From UBA9676 sp963741615 (GTDB lineage: Bacteria; Actinomycetota; Actinomycetes; Streptosporangiales; Streptosporangiaceae): DNA of 64,000 nt. This document shows positions 37,567 to 45,926 of this stretch, in pieces. The position numbers and the translations under genes are program-made. Under the pieces are notes generated by a model. It saw only the letters and a program-made list of their open reading frames with translations. It did no database searches and had not been told where the DNA came from. The number at the start of each line of letters is the position of its first letter. The stretch's first letter is position 1. Location of the stretch: NCBI GenBank assembly GCA_963741615.1, contig CAVUIU010000019.1, positions 124,001 to 188,000 of the forward strand. The letters are read 5' to 3'.

Positions 37567-38577
37567 ATGATCGAGGTACACGACCTCACCAAGCGCTACG
37601 GGGACAAGCTTGCTGTAGATCACCTGTCGTTCACGGTCGAGCCCGGCCGGGTGACGGGGTTCCTCGGCCCGAACGGGGCGGGCAAGTCGACCACGATGCG
37701 GCTGATCCTGGGCCTGGACCGGCCCGAGACCGGGATTGCGACGATCGACGGGAAGCGTTATGACCAGCTGCCCCGCCCGCTGGCGACGGTCGGGGCGCTG
37801 CTGGAAGCCAAGGCCATGCACAACGGCCGCAGCGCCTACAACCACCTGCTGTTCCTTGCCCAGAGCCAGGGCCTGCCCCGTCGGCGCGTGGACGAGGTCC
37901 TGGCCCTGGTCGGGCTCACCGAAGTGGCGCACAAACGGACCGGCGGCTATTCGCTCGGCATGGGCCAGCGGGTCGGCATCGCCGCCGCCCTGCTCGGCAA
38001 TCCGCCGGTGCTGCTCCTGGACGAGCCGGTCAACGGCCTCGACCCGGAGGGGATCCGGTGGGTCAGGAACCTGATGAAGCAGCTCGCGGCCGAAGAGCGC
38101 ACCGTCTTCGTGTCCAGCCACCTCATGAACGAGATGGCGGTCACCGCCGACCACCTGATCGTGATCGGCAAGGGCAAGCTGATCGCGGCCTCCGCCACTC
38201 AGGACTTCATCGCGCGCAGTTCGGAGCGGTCGGTGCTGGTGCGCTCGCCGCAGGCGGACAGGCTCAGCGAGCTGATCACCACCGAAGGCGGCGTGGTGAA
38301 ACAGGACACCAACGGCATTCTGCCCGCGGGGCTCAGCGTGACCGCGATGGCCGCGCCGCGGATCGGCGAGATCGCCGCCGCGGCCGGGATCGTCCTGCAC
38401 GAGCTCACCCCCCAGCACGCCTCGCTGGAGGAGGCCTTCATGGAACTGACCGCCGGCAGCGCGGAGTTCGGCCCCGGGCTGGCCGCGCCCGGGCAGGAAA
38501 ACGGGCCGGCGAGCGGGCCCGGGCGGGCAGCCACCAGCCAGCCGGGCCCGGCCCCCGGGGAGGAGATCGCGCCATGA
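37567..38577 (+). CDS. ABC transporter ATP-binding protein
   Basis: ATPase of a two-component ABC-2 exporter. From the ATG at 37567, with GAGAGG 6 nt upstream, the protein has 336 residues. Walker A GPNGAGKST (about 36-44), the Q-loop region, a signature GYSLGMGQRVGIAAAL, Walker B VLLLDEPVNGLDP and the H-loop SSHLMNEM are all present. The signature is SLGMGQR rather than the common SGGMKQR. A C-terminal regulatory-type domain (about 225-305) is followed by a disordered Gly/Pro tail. The substrate is unknown; this ABC-2 type is often involved in antibiotic or lipid export. Confidence 0.94.
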   Translation: MIEVHDLTKRYGDKLAVDHLSFTVEPGRVTGFLGPNGAGKSTTMRLILGLDRPETGIATIDGKRYDQLPRPLATVGALLEAKAMHNGRSAYNHLLFLAQSQGLPRRRVDEVLALVGLTEVAHKRTGGYSLGMGQRVGIAAALLGNPPVLLLDEPVNGLDPEGIRWVRNLMKQLAAEERTVFVSSHLMNEMAVTADHLIVIGKGKLIAASATQDFIARSSERSVLVRSPQADRLSELITTEGGVVKQDTNGILPAGLSVTAMAAPRIGEIAAAAGIVLHELTPQHASLEEAFMELTAGSAEFGPGLAAPGQENGPASGPGRAATSQPGPAPGEEIAP

Positions 38578-39416
38578 CGGCCGTTACACCCGCAGCCCAC
38601 GCGCCGGTGGCCGGGGCGAGCTCCCGGCGTGCCGGGTTCGGCAATCTTCTGCGCATGGAGTGGACGAAGATCCGCTCGGTGCGATCGACCCTGTGGACGC
38701 TGGTCATTTTCGCCGTCGTGAGCCTCGGGCTCACCGGGCTGCTCACCTGGCTGACCATACGGGCGCTGAACAACGGCCGGACCGGTGCCCGCGCATCGAC
38801 GATCGGGGCCGACCCCGTCAACTTCATCCTGGGCACCGGGCTCGGGCTGGGCCAGCTGGCTATTTGCGTGCTCGGGGCACTCGTGATCGCGAGTGAGTAC
38901 AGCTCGGGCACGATCCGGGCATCGCTGCTGGCGGTGCCGCGGCGCTTCCCCATGGTCATCGCGAAGGGGACTGTCTTCGGAGTGCTGGTCTTCGTGGTGG
39001 CCGAGGCGGTGGCATTCGGGTCGTATTTCCTCGGCGCCGCCATCGTGCACAGCCGGTTCCCGGTATCGCTGAGCCAGCCGGGCGTGACCCGGGCGGTGAT
39101 CGGCTCCGGGCTCTACCTCACCGTCCTCGGCCTGTTCGCACTGGCGATCGGCTCGCTGATCAGGCATACCGCGGGGGCCATCACCACCGTCATCGGCCTG
39201 GTCCTGGTGATCTTCCCGCTGACCGGGCTGCTGCCCTACAGCTGGGGCGCACACATCCACGCCTACCTGCCGACCGTCGCGGGCCAGCTGATCACCGACG
39301 ACCACCAGCAGGCCGGGCAGCTGCTCTCGCCATGGCAGGGCTTCGGCGTGTTCTGCGCCTGGACGGCTCTGCTGCTGGTGGCCGGGGGCTATCTGCTCCA
39401 GCGCCGCGACGCCTAG
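38574..39416 (+). CDS. ABC-2 type transporter permease
   Basis: Membrane partner of the preceding ATPase, coupled through an ATGA overlap. The 280-residue protein has six predicted spans: about 45-70, 95-120 (FILGTGLGLGQLAICVLGALVIASEY), 140-165, 180-200, 205-225 and 255-275. The SEYSSGTIRASLLAVPRR motif after the second span is characteristic of ABC-2 permeases of the daunorubicin/bacitracin-resistance type. Its stop codon shares the CTAG tetranucleotide with the stop of dnaE on the other strand. Confidence 0.92.
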   Translation: MTAVTPAAHAPVAGASSRRAGFGNLLRMEWTKIRSVRSTLWTLVIFAVVSLGLTGLLTWLTIRALNNGRTGARASTIGADPVNFILGTGLGLGQLAICVLGALVIASEYSSGTIRASLLAVPRRFPMVIAKGTVFGVLVFVVAEAVAFGSYFLGAAIVHSRFPVSLSQPGVTRAVIGSGLYLTVLGLFALAIGSLIRHTAGAITTVIGLVLVIFPLTGLLPYSWGAHIHAYLPTVAGQLITDDHQQAGQLLSPWQGFGVFCAWTALLLVAGGYLLQRRDA

Positions 39417-42400
39417 CTCACGCAGCCGGCGCCGAGCAACTGCTTGAGGTCGGCGAGCAGCCCCGGCGACGGCTTGACCCGCAGCTTGTCATCGAGCTTG
39501 ACCACGGTCGTCCGGCGGCCGTTACACAGCCGCAGATGGACCTCGGCCAGTCCTGGGTAACTGCGCAGCACCTCGTGGAGGCGGTCCACCACCGGCGCCA
39601 CGCACCGGTGCACCGGAAGGGACACCACGAAAGGGCCGTCGTGACCCGACGACAGGTCGGGCGCGATCACCTCCCGCGCCACCAGCTTGGGCGACTCGTC
39701 GCGGCGGTCGAGGCGGCCCTTCACGATCACGATCGCGTCATCGGCGAGCAGGGGCGCGCATTCGGCGTAGGTGGCCGGGAAGAACAGCACCTCGATCGCG
39801 CCTTCGAGGTCCTCCAGCGTCGCCGCTGCCCACGGCATGCCCTGCTTGGTCACCTTGCGCTGAACTCCGGACAGGATCCCCCCGACGGTGACCTGCTGGG
39901 CGTCGCCGCGTTCGCCCCGGCCGCCGCGTTCTGGATCCTCAGCAGAGCCGAGCGCCTGGGCGACCGAGCAGTCTGTGGCGGCGGACAGGATGTGCCCCAC
40001 CCCCAGCAGCGGATGGTCGGACACGTACAGCCCGAGCATCTCCCGCTCGAACGCGAGCAGCGTGGACTTGTCCCACTCCCCTTCGGGCACCGGGATCTCG
40101 AACGACGCCTCGATCTCGGCGTCCCCGCCGAACAGCGAATCCTGGCCCATGGCCTCGTTGCGCTTGACGTCGATGACGGTGTCGATGGCCTGCTCGTGGA
40201 TGAGCACGAGCCCCTTGCGCGGGTGGCCGAGCGAGTCGAACGCGCCCGCCTTGATCAGCGACTCGATGACCCGCTTGTTGCAGACGTTGACGGGGACCTT
40301 GCGCAGGAAGTCGCTGAAGCTGGTGAACGCGCCCTTGGCCGAGCGGGCGGCCACGACGGCGTCGACCACGTTGGTGCCCACGTTGCGCACCGCGGCCAGG
40401 CCGAATCGGATGTCGCCGCCGACCGGGGTGAAGGTCGCCGCCGAGGCGTTCACGTCCGGGGGCAGCACGGTGATGCCCATCCGGCGGCACTCGTTCAGGT
40501 AGAGCGCACTCTTGTCCTTGTCGCCGGAGATCGAGGTGAGCAGGCCGGCCATGTACTCGGCCGGGTAGTTCGCCTTCAGGTAGGCCGTCCAGTACCCGAT
40601 CATCGCGTATGAGGCCGCGTGCGCCCGGTTGAACGCGTAGTCGGAGAACGGGACCAGGACATCCCAGATCGTCCGGATGGCCGAGTCCGAGTAGCCGTTC
40701 GCCTTCATCCCGGCCTCGAACGGCCCGAATTCGGCGTCCAGCACCTCCTTCTTCTTCTTGCCCATCGCCTTGCGCAGCAGGTCGGCCTTGCCGGGGGTGT
40801 AGTTGGCCAGCTTCTGCGCGGTGGCCATCACCTGCTCCTGGTAGACGATCAGCCCATAGGTGTCGCCCAGGATCCCGGCCAGCGGCTCGGCCAGCTCCGG
40901 GTGGATCGGGGTGACCGGCTTGCGGCCGGCCTTGCGGTCGGCGTACTCGTTGTGCGCGTTCGCGCCCATCGGACCGGGCCGGTAGAGGGCGTTGACCGCG
41001 ACGATGTCCTCGAACCGGTCCGCGCGCATCGAGCGCAGCAGCGCCCGCATCGGGCCGCCGTCGAGCTGGAACACCCCGAGGGTGTCACCCCGGGCCAGCA
41101 GCTCGTAGGTCGGCTTGTCGTCCAGCGGGAGCTGCTCCAGTTCGACCTGCTGACCCCCGTTGGCCTTGATCCCGCTGACCGCGTCCTCGAGCACGGTGAG
41201 GTTGCGCAGGCCCAGGAAGTCCATCTTGAGCAGGCCGAGGTTCTCGCAGGCCGGGTAGTCGAACTGGGTGATGATCGCCCCATCGGCCTCCCGCTGCCAG
41301 ATCGGGATGTGGTCGATGAGCGGCTCGCTGCTCATGATCACACCGGCGGCGTGCACGCCCGCCTGGCGGATCAGCCCCTCCAGCCCGCGCGCCGTGTCGA
41401 GGACCTGCTTGACCTCGGCCTCGGCCTCGTAGAGGGCACGGATCTCCCCGGCTTCGCCGTACCGGGAGTAGGTCTCGTCGAAGATCCCGGACAGCGGGAT
41501 GTCCTTGCCCATCACCGGCGGGGGAAACGCCTTGGTGATCCGGTCGCCGAGCGCGTAGGGGAACCCGAGCACGCGGGCCGCGTCCTTGACCGCGGCCTTG
41601 GCCTTGATCGTGCCGTAGGTGATGATCTGGGCCACCCGGTCGTCACCGTACTTTTCCGTAACATAACGGATGACGTCGCCGCGCCGGCGCTCGTCGAAGT
41701 CGATGTCGATGTCGGGCATGGACACGCGCTCGGGGTTGAGGAAGCGTTCGAACACCAGCCCGTGCTCGATCGGGTCGAGGTCGGTGATGCCGAGCGCGTA
41801 GGACACCAGGCTGCCGGCCGCGGAGCCGCGGCCCGGCCCGACCCTGATCCCGTTGGTCTTGGCCCACATGATGAAGTCCGCCACCACCAGGAAGTATGAG
41901 CAGAACCCCATCGCGGTGATGATGCCCATCTCGAATTCGGCCCGCTGGCGGCGCTGCTCGTCGTGGCCACCTGGGTAGCGCCGGTCCATCCCCTGCCAGA
42001 CCGCCGCCCGGAAGCAGCTCTCCTCGGTCTGGCCCTCGGGCACCGGGAACGTCGGCATCAGGTTCGCCTTGGCGAAGCTGACGTCGGCCCGCTCGGCGAT
42101 GAGCAGGGTGGAGTCGCAGCCCGCCTGCCATTCCTCGTCGGAGTTCACCGCCCGCATCTCCTGCGGGCTCTTGAGGTAGTAGCCGGTGCCGTCGAACTTG
42201 AACCGGCCGGGGTCGGCGAGGTTGGTGGCCGTCTGCACGCACAGCAGCACCTCGTGCGCCTTGGCGTCCCCGGGCTGGCTGTAGTGGGAGTCGTTGGTGA
42301 CGAGGAACGGCAGCGAGAGCTCCCGGGCGATCCGGCGCAGGCCATCCCGGACCCGCTGCTCGATCGGCAGGCCGTGATCCATGATCTCGACGAAGTAGTT

Positions 42401-42970
42401 GCCCGGCCCGAAGATGTCCCGGTAGGTGGCGGCGGCCTCCAGGGCCTGGCGTTCCTGGCCGAGGCGCAACCTGGTCTGGACCTCGCCGGACGGGCAGCCG
42501 GTAGTGGCGATGATCCCTTCCGCGTGCGCCGCGAGCAGTTCACGGTCCATCCGCGGCTTGCGGAAGTAGCCCTCCAGCGAGGCCAGCGAGGAGAGCCGGA
42601 ACAGGTTGTGCATGCCGTTGGTGGTCTCGGCGAGCAGCGTCATGTGCGTGTAGGCGCCGGCGCCGGAGACGTCGTCGTCCCGCTGCGCGGGGCTCCCCCA
42701 GCGAACCGGCTGCCGGTGCCTGCGGTGCTCGGGCGCCACGTAGGCCTCGATGCCGATGACCGGCTTGATGCCAGCCGCCGTCGCCTTCGACCAGAAGTCA
42801 TAGGCACCGTAGACGTTGCCGTGGTCGGTCATCGCGACGGCCGTCATGCCGGTCCGCTCGCACTGGGTGAACATGTCTTTGAGGCGGGCGGCGCCGTCCA
42901 GCATGGAGTACTCGGTGTGCACGTGGAGATGCACAAACGAGCCGTCTCCCCTGGGTCCCGCCGCCGTCAC
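39413..42970 (-). CDS. dnaE: DNA polymerase III alpha subunit (DnaE1)
   Basis: Replicative polymerase. The protein is 1185 residues from the GTG at 42970, which lies 6 nt after AAGGAGG; a TTG at 42976 is too close to that site. The PHP domain (about 10-280) keeps its metal-binding set (HLHVHTEYSMLDG, TDHGNVYGA, NDSHY), so it may be an active proofreading exonuclease, as shown for mycobacterial DnaE1. The polymerase palm has VGPGRGSAAGSLVSYAL and MPDIDIDFDERRR with the catalytic aspartates. The GANAHNEYAD and FNRAHAASYA fingers, HhH, OB-fold and C-terminal tau-binding regions follow. Confidence 0.97.
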   Translation of the reverse strand: MTAAGPRGDGSFVHLHVHTEYSMLDGAARLKDMFTQCERTGMTAVAMTDHGNVYGAYDFWSKATAAGIKPVIGIEAYVAPEHRRHRQPVRWGSPAQRDDDVSGAGAYTHMTLLAETTNGMHNLFRLSSLASLEGYFRKPRMDRELLAAHAEGIIATTGCPSGEVQTRLRLGQERQALEAAATYRDIFGPGNYFVEIMDHGLPIEQRVRDGLRRIARELSLPFLVTNDSHYSQPGDAKAHEVLLCVQTATNLADPGRFKFDGTGYYLKSPQEMRAVNSDEEWQAGCDSTLLIAERADVSFAKANLMPTFPVPEGQTEESCFRAAVWQGMDRRYPGGHDEQRRQRAEFEMGIITAMGFCSYFLVVADFIMWAKTNGIRVGPGRGSAAGSLVSYALGITDLDPIEHGLVFERFLNPERVSMPDIDIDFDERRRGDVIRYVTEKYGDDRVAQIITYGTIKAKAAVKDAARVLGFPYALGDRITKAFPPPVMGKDIPLSGIFDETYSRYGEAGEIRALYEAEAEVKQVLDTARGLEGLIRQAGVHAAGVIMSSEPLIDHIPIWQREADGAIITQFDYPACENLGLLKMDFLGLRNLTVLEDAVSGIKANGGQQVELEQLPLDDKPTYELLARGDTLGVFQLDGGPMRALLRSMRADRFEDIVAVNALYRPGPMGANAHNEYADRKAGRKPVTPIHPELAEPLAGILGDTYGLIVYQEQVMATAQKLANYTPGKADLLRKAMGKKKKEVLDAEFGPFEAGMKANGYSDSAIRTIWDVLVPFSDYAFNRAHAASYAMIGYWTAYLKANYPAEYMAGLLTSISGDKDKSALYLNECRRMGITVLPPDVNASAATFTPVGGDIRFGLAAVRNVGTNVVDAVVAARSAKGAFTSFSDFLRKVPVNVCNKRVIESLIKAGAFDSLGHPRKGLVLIHEQAIDTVIDVKRNEAMGQDSLFGGDAEIEASFEIPVPEGEWDKSTLLAFEREMLGLYVSDHPLLGVGHILSAATDCSVAQALGSAEDPERGGRGERGDAQQVTVGGILSGVQRKVTKQGMPWAAATLEDLEGAIEVLFFPATYAECAPLLADDAIVIVKGRLDRRDESPKLVAREVIAPDLSSGHDGPFVVSLPVHRCVAPVVDRLHEVLRSYPGLAEVHLRLCNGRRTTVVKLDDKLRVKPSPGLLADLKQLLGAGCVS

Positions 42971-42990
42971 GAGCAACCTCCTTGAGGGCA

Positions 42991-43040
42991 GGCGCCAGCC
43001 AGGCGCAGGTCTACCGGGGCCGGGGGAAGTGGCTGGCGCC
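42991..43040. repeat. Inverted repeat in the rluD-dnaE gap
   Basis: GGCGCCAGCCA (42991-43001) and its exact complement (43030-43040) enclose 28 nt. It lies 20-70 nt upstream of dnaE in a 321-nt gap (42971-43291) and would sit in the dnaE leader or end rluD transcription. The rest of the gap holds no gene; near 43239-43249 it has a CCATGATCATG palindrome also present at 33405. Confidence 0.6.
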
Positions 43041-43291
43041 GTCCCCGCGGGGCTCGGTCGTGTGGGGACCCCGCAGAAGGGCGGGCACGCCAGCCCGGCT
43101 CCATGAGCCTACAGAGCACTGGGCGCCGCAGGCGACCCGCCACACCGCATGTGCGCAAGGCCCGTTATGCGCGTTGTGGCCGTGGCGCGGCCGGCGGGTG
43201 CACGGTCGCCCGGCGACGCCCACTTCGCACGACTTGCGCCCATGATCATGTCCGTTTCGTCCGGGTTCTCGTGGTCCCAATCCGTGCTATG

Positions 43292-44227
43292 TCAGCTCTC
43301 GGCGCGGAGGACATCCAGGGCGTGCGCGAGGTCGGGAGGGTAGGCGCTGGTGAAGACGAGCGGGCGGGCGGTGGCGGGGTGGGCGAACCCCAGGCGGACC
43401 GCGTGCAGCCACTGCCGGGTCAGGCCCAGGCGCGCGGCCAGCACCGGGTCGGCACCATAAAGCCGGTCACCCACGCACGGGTGGTGCAGCGCCGCCATGT
43501 GCACCCGGATCTGGTGGGTCCGGCCGGTCTCCAGGGTGATCCCGACCAGGCTGGCGGCCCGGAAAGCCTCCAGTGTGTCGTAGTGGGTGACGCTGGGCCG
43601 GCCCCCGGTGATCACCGCGAACCTGCCGTCACCAGAGGGATGGCGGGCTATCGGAGCGTCCACGGTGCCCCGCAGCGGATCGGGGTGACCCTGGACCAGG
43701 GCGTGATAGCCCTTGTCCACCGTGCGCTCGCGGAAAGCCCGCTTCAGCGCGGAGTAGGCAGGCTCGCTCTTGGCGAGCACCATCAGCCCGGTGGTGTTCG
43801 CGTCCAGCCGGTGGACGATGCCCTGCCGCTCGGCGGCTCCGCTGGTCGCGATGGTGTGCCCGGCAGCGAGCAGCCCCTCCAGGACGGTCGGCCCGCTCCA
43901 GCCCGGCGTCGGGTGGGCCGCGACCCCGGCCGGCTTGTCCACCACCACGATGTCATCGTCCTCATAGACGACGGCCAGGCCCGGCACGGCCTGCGGGACC
44001 GGGGCCAGGACGGCGGGCGGGGCCGGCAGTGTGACATCGAGCAACTCCCCGGCCGGCACGCGGTCCGACTTGGTGGCCGGCCGCCCGTCCACGAGCACTT
44101 GCCCACCGGAGATCAGGTCTGCCGCCGTCGCACGGGAGAGGCCGAACATGCGCGCGAGCGCGGCATCGAGGCGCTCGCCGTCCAGTCCCTCCGGCACGGC
44201 CACCCGGCGCTGGTCTCCCACGGTCAC
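43292..44227 (-). CDS. rluD: Ribosomal large subunit pseudouridine synthase, RluD type
   Basis: Isomerises uridines in 23S rRNA (helix 69 in E. coli RluD). The 311-residue protein has an N-terminal S4 RNA-binding domain (about 18-75, RLDAALARMFGLSRATAADLI) and the synthase domain with the catalytic Asp in GIVHRLDANTTGLMVLAK, the RTHQIRVHMA motif and the DDDIVVVDKPAGVAAHP motif. The start GTG overlaps the lspA stop (GTGA), giving the common lspA-rluD pair. The exact target uridines cannot be read from the sequence. Confidence 0.93.
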   Translation of the reverse strand: MTVGDQRRVAVPEGLDGERLDAALARMFGLSRATAADLISGGQVLVDGRPATKSDRVPAGELLDVTLPAPPAVLAPVPQAVPGLAVVYEDDDIVVVDKPAGVAAHPTPGWSGPTVLEGLLAAGHTIATSGAAERQGIVHRLDANTTGLMVLAKSEPAYSALKRAFRERTVDKGYHALVQGHPDPLRGTVDAPIARHPSGDGRFAVITGGRPSVTHYDTLEAFRAASLVGITLETGRTHQIRVHMAALHHPCVGDRLYGADPVLAARLGLTRQWLHAVRLGFAHPATARPLVFTSAYPPDLAHALDVLRAES

Positions 44228-44991
44228 GCCCTGCTCTCCCCGGCAGCGCTCCCCCGCTCCTGAGCAGGGCCGGGCTGGCCCCCGGCTACCCGCCCGGGCG
44301 GTGGGCCACCCGCCTCCCCCAGCAGCCCCGGCCCGTTCTGTCGATCCCCCTGGAGCCCCGGCCCGTTCTGTCGCTCCCCGTCGTGTCCCGGCCCGTTCTG
44401 TCCCCGCCCGCGGTATCCGGGGCTACCGGCGCCGCCGCCGTGGCCGTCGCGGCTCCCGTCGAGCCGGAAGCCTCGTGCCGCGAGAAGCACGGCGAGCACC
44501 CCGCCGCAGACGATCGCTGAGTCAGCCACGTTGAAGACCGGCCAGTGCGGCAACTGGATCCAGTCCACGACATCACCGCGGAACAACCCAGGCGAGCGCA
44601 GCAGTCGGTCCGTCAGGTTCCCGGTGGCCCCGCCGAGCAGCAGGCCCAGGGTGACCGCCCACGGCAGGCTGCGCAGCCGGCGGGACGTGCGCAGAATGAA
44701 GAAGATCACCCCTACCGCGATGAGGGTGAACACGACGGTCATGGACGTGCCGATGCTGAACGCGGCACCGCTGTTGCGCAGCACCAGCAGGGTCAGCACC
44801 CCGTCCACGACGTGGACCGGCGGCCGGTGCGACAGGGTGGCCACCACAATGATCTTGGAGACCACGTCCGCGACGTAGACACCAGCGGCGACGGCGAGCA
44901 GGAGACCGAGCCTGCGCCGCCCGGGTGGGCCGGTCGGGCCGGGTGAGCCGGCCGGCCCGGACGGGTCGCCCGCCCCCGGTGGCCTGGTCAG
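44224..44991 (-). CDS. lspA: Lipoprotein signal peptidase with CTG start and repetitive tail
   Basis: Cleaves the signal peptide from Lgt-modified prolipoproteins. The catalytic aspartates are in GGATGNLTDRLLR and VFNVADSAI. The first span (RRRLGLLLAVAAGVYVADVVSK) lies upstream of the first ATG/GTG/TTG-type codon in the frame (GTG at 44865), so starting there would cut off the span and its conserved Asp. Between the in-frame stop and that GTG the only plausible start is CTG at 44991, which overlaps the upstream gene's stop (CTGA) and has GAGGAA 5 nt before it. This gives 255 residues, with four spans and a hydrophilic tail of about 75 residues containing three QNGPG decapeptide repeats. The start is inferred. 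Confidence 0.85.
   Translation of the reverse strand: MTRPPGAGDPSGPAGSPGPTGPPGRRRLGLLLAVAAGVYVADVVSKIIVVATLSHRPPVHVVDGVLTLLVLRNSGAAFSIGTSMTVVFTLIAVGVIFFILRTSRRLRSLPWAVTLGLLLGGATGNLTDRLLRSPGLFRGDVVDWIQLPHWPVFNVADSAIVCGGVLAVLLAARGFRLDGSRDGHGGGAGSPGYRGRGQNGPGHDGERQNGPGLQGDRQNGPGLLGEAGGPPPGRVAGGQPGPAQERGSAAGESRA
44324..44413. repeat. 30-bp tandem repeat in the lspA tail
   Basis: Three 30-bp units (44324, 44354, 44384) share a 15-bp core CCCGGCCCGTTCTGT. They encode decapeptides of the form QNGPGxxGxR at the cytosolic C-terminus of LspA. Confidence 0.9.
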
Positions 44992-45407
44992 CGCCGTTCC
45001 TCACGCTGCTTGCATGCGACGCACAGGGTCGCCCGGGGGAACGCCTGCAGGCGGGCCTTCCCGATTGGCTGCCCGCACGAGGTGCAGATCCCATATGTGC
45101 CGTCATCGATCCTGGCCAGCGCACTTTGGCTGAGCTCCAGCAGATCCCGGGCATTCTGGGTGAGGGAAAGGTCGTATTCGCGCTGGAATGTCTTGGCGCC
45201 CGCGTCCGCCTGATCGTCGCCGGCACCCCCCACCGCGTCACCTAGCCGTTCCGCGATCTCCGACTCGGCCTGGTCGATATCGGTGCGCAGGCCCGAGACC
45301 TCGGCCTGAAGCTCCACGCGCACCTTGTCCAGTTCCGCCGCGGTCCAGGGCTTCTCCTCCGGGCGCACGGGAAGAGCGGCTGCGCCAGAACGCTTGGCTG
45401 CGGCCAT
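44988..45407 (-). CDS. TraR/DksA-family C4 zinc-finger protein
   Basis: A 139-residue protein from the ATG at 45407, with GGGAGGCAGGAT upstream (an in-frame GTG lies 7 codons earlier). A long helical hairpin (about 25-85, ELDKVRVELQAEVSGLRTDIDQ...) leads to a zinc finger CTSCGQPIGKARLQAFPRATLCVAC. DksA proteins bind the RNA polymerase secondary channel, but actinobacterial homologues may act differently (for example RbpA and CarD take that niche). The acidic coiled-coil tip DxxDxA of true DksA is not clear here. It is conserved next to lspA in actinobacteria. Confidence 0.9.
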   Translation of the reverse strand: MAAAKRSGAAALPVRPEEKPWTAAELDKVRVELQAEVSGLRTDIDQAESEIAERLGDAVGGAGDDQADAGAKTFQREYDLSLTQNARDLLELSQSALARIDDGTYGICTSCGQPIGKARLQAFPRATLCVACKQREERR

Positions 45408-45597
45408 ATCCTGCCTCCCTCCGTGCACTCTGCATGCCTAGGCAATCGATCTTGAATGCGGCAGTCACCGGAGGATATTTCGCCGCGGCGTGGCTCCGCA
45501 AACGCATGCGGCCTGGGCACGTGGCCCGGGGCGCCCGATCGCGGTAAACCCGTTCGGTTCCGGGGCCCGGGATCGGCTATCGTGGTGAATCTGCAAG

Positions 45598-45870
45598 GCG
45601 TTTGATGGGGACAGCTGCCGCCGATCGCGGCCCGAAGCGACCCGGGGATGGTGCGAGCCCGGGGGGCCTGCCCGGCGGACCAGATCACCCCTGAGCCGCC
45701 GGAAGAACAGCAGCCGTACTGCCACACCGGGCCACCGGGTCTGGCTGTGCGGCGCTCAGTAGAGCCGGCCGCAGGAACCAACGTGGAGTGGGCCGCGATC
45801 CGCCGGGCGGGCACGGCCAAGGAGGGTGGTACCGCGGAGCCGCCGCCGGCGGCCTTCGTCCCTCCGGCGA
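45598..45870 (+). promoter_or_regulatory. T-box riboswitch of ileS
   Basis: The conserved T-box bulge TGGTACCGCGG is at 45827-45837 in AAGGAGGGTGGTACCGCGG. Upstream, a short stem GCCGC/GCGGC (45617-45621, 45627-45631) exposes ATC (45624-45626), an isoleucine codon, as the probable specifier, within a compact Stem I following GATGGGGAC, typical of actinobacterial ileS T-boxes. GGAGGG (45821-45826) can pair with CCCTCC (45860-45865) around the T-box bulge; CCTCC could otherwise pair with the ileS ribosome site AGGAGG (45911-45916). This fits translational control by uncharged tRNA-Ile. The pairing scheme is inferred. Confidence 0.85.
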
Positions 45871-45926
45871 TGCGTACGTGCGGCCGCCGGCAGGCCGCGC
45901 GACGACCCGCAGGAGGCCACCCGACC

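Noticed and set aside
45648..45926. 93-codon extension of IleS upstream
   Set aside because: This stretch is the T-box leader, with conserved RNA motifs, and the ATG at 45927 begins the normal IleS start.
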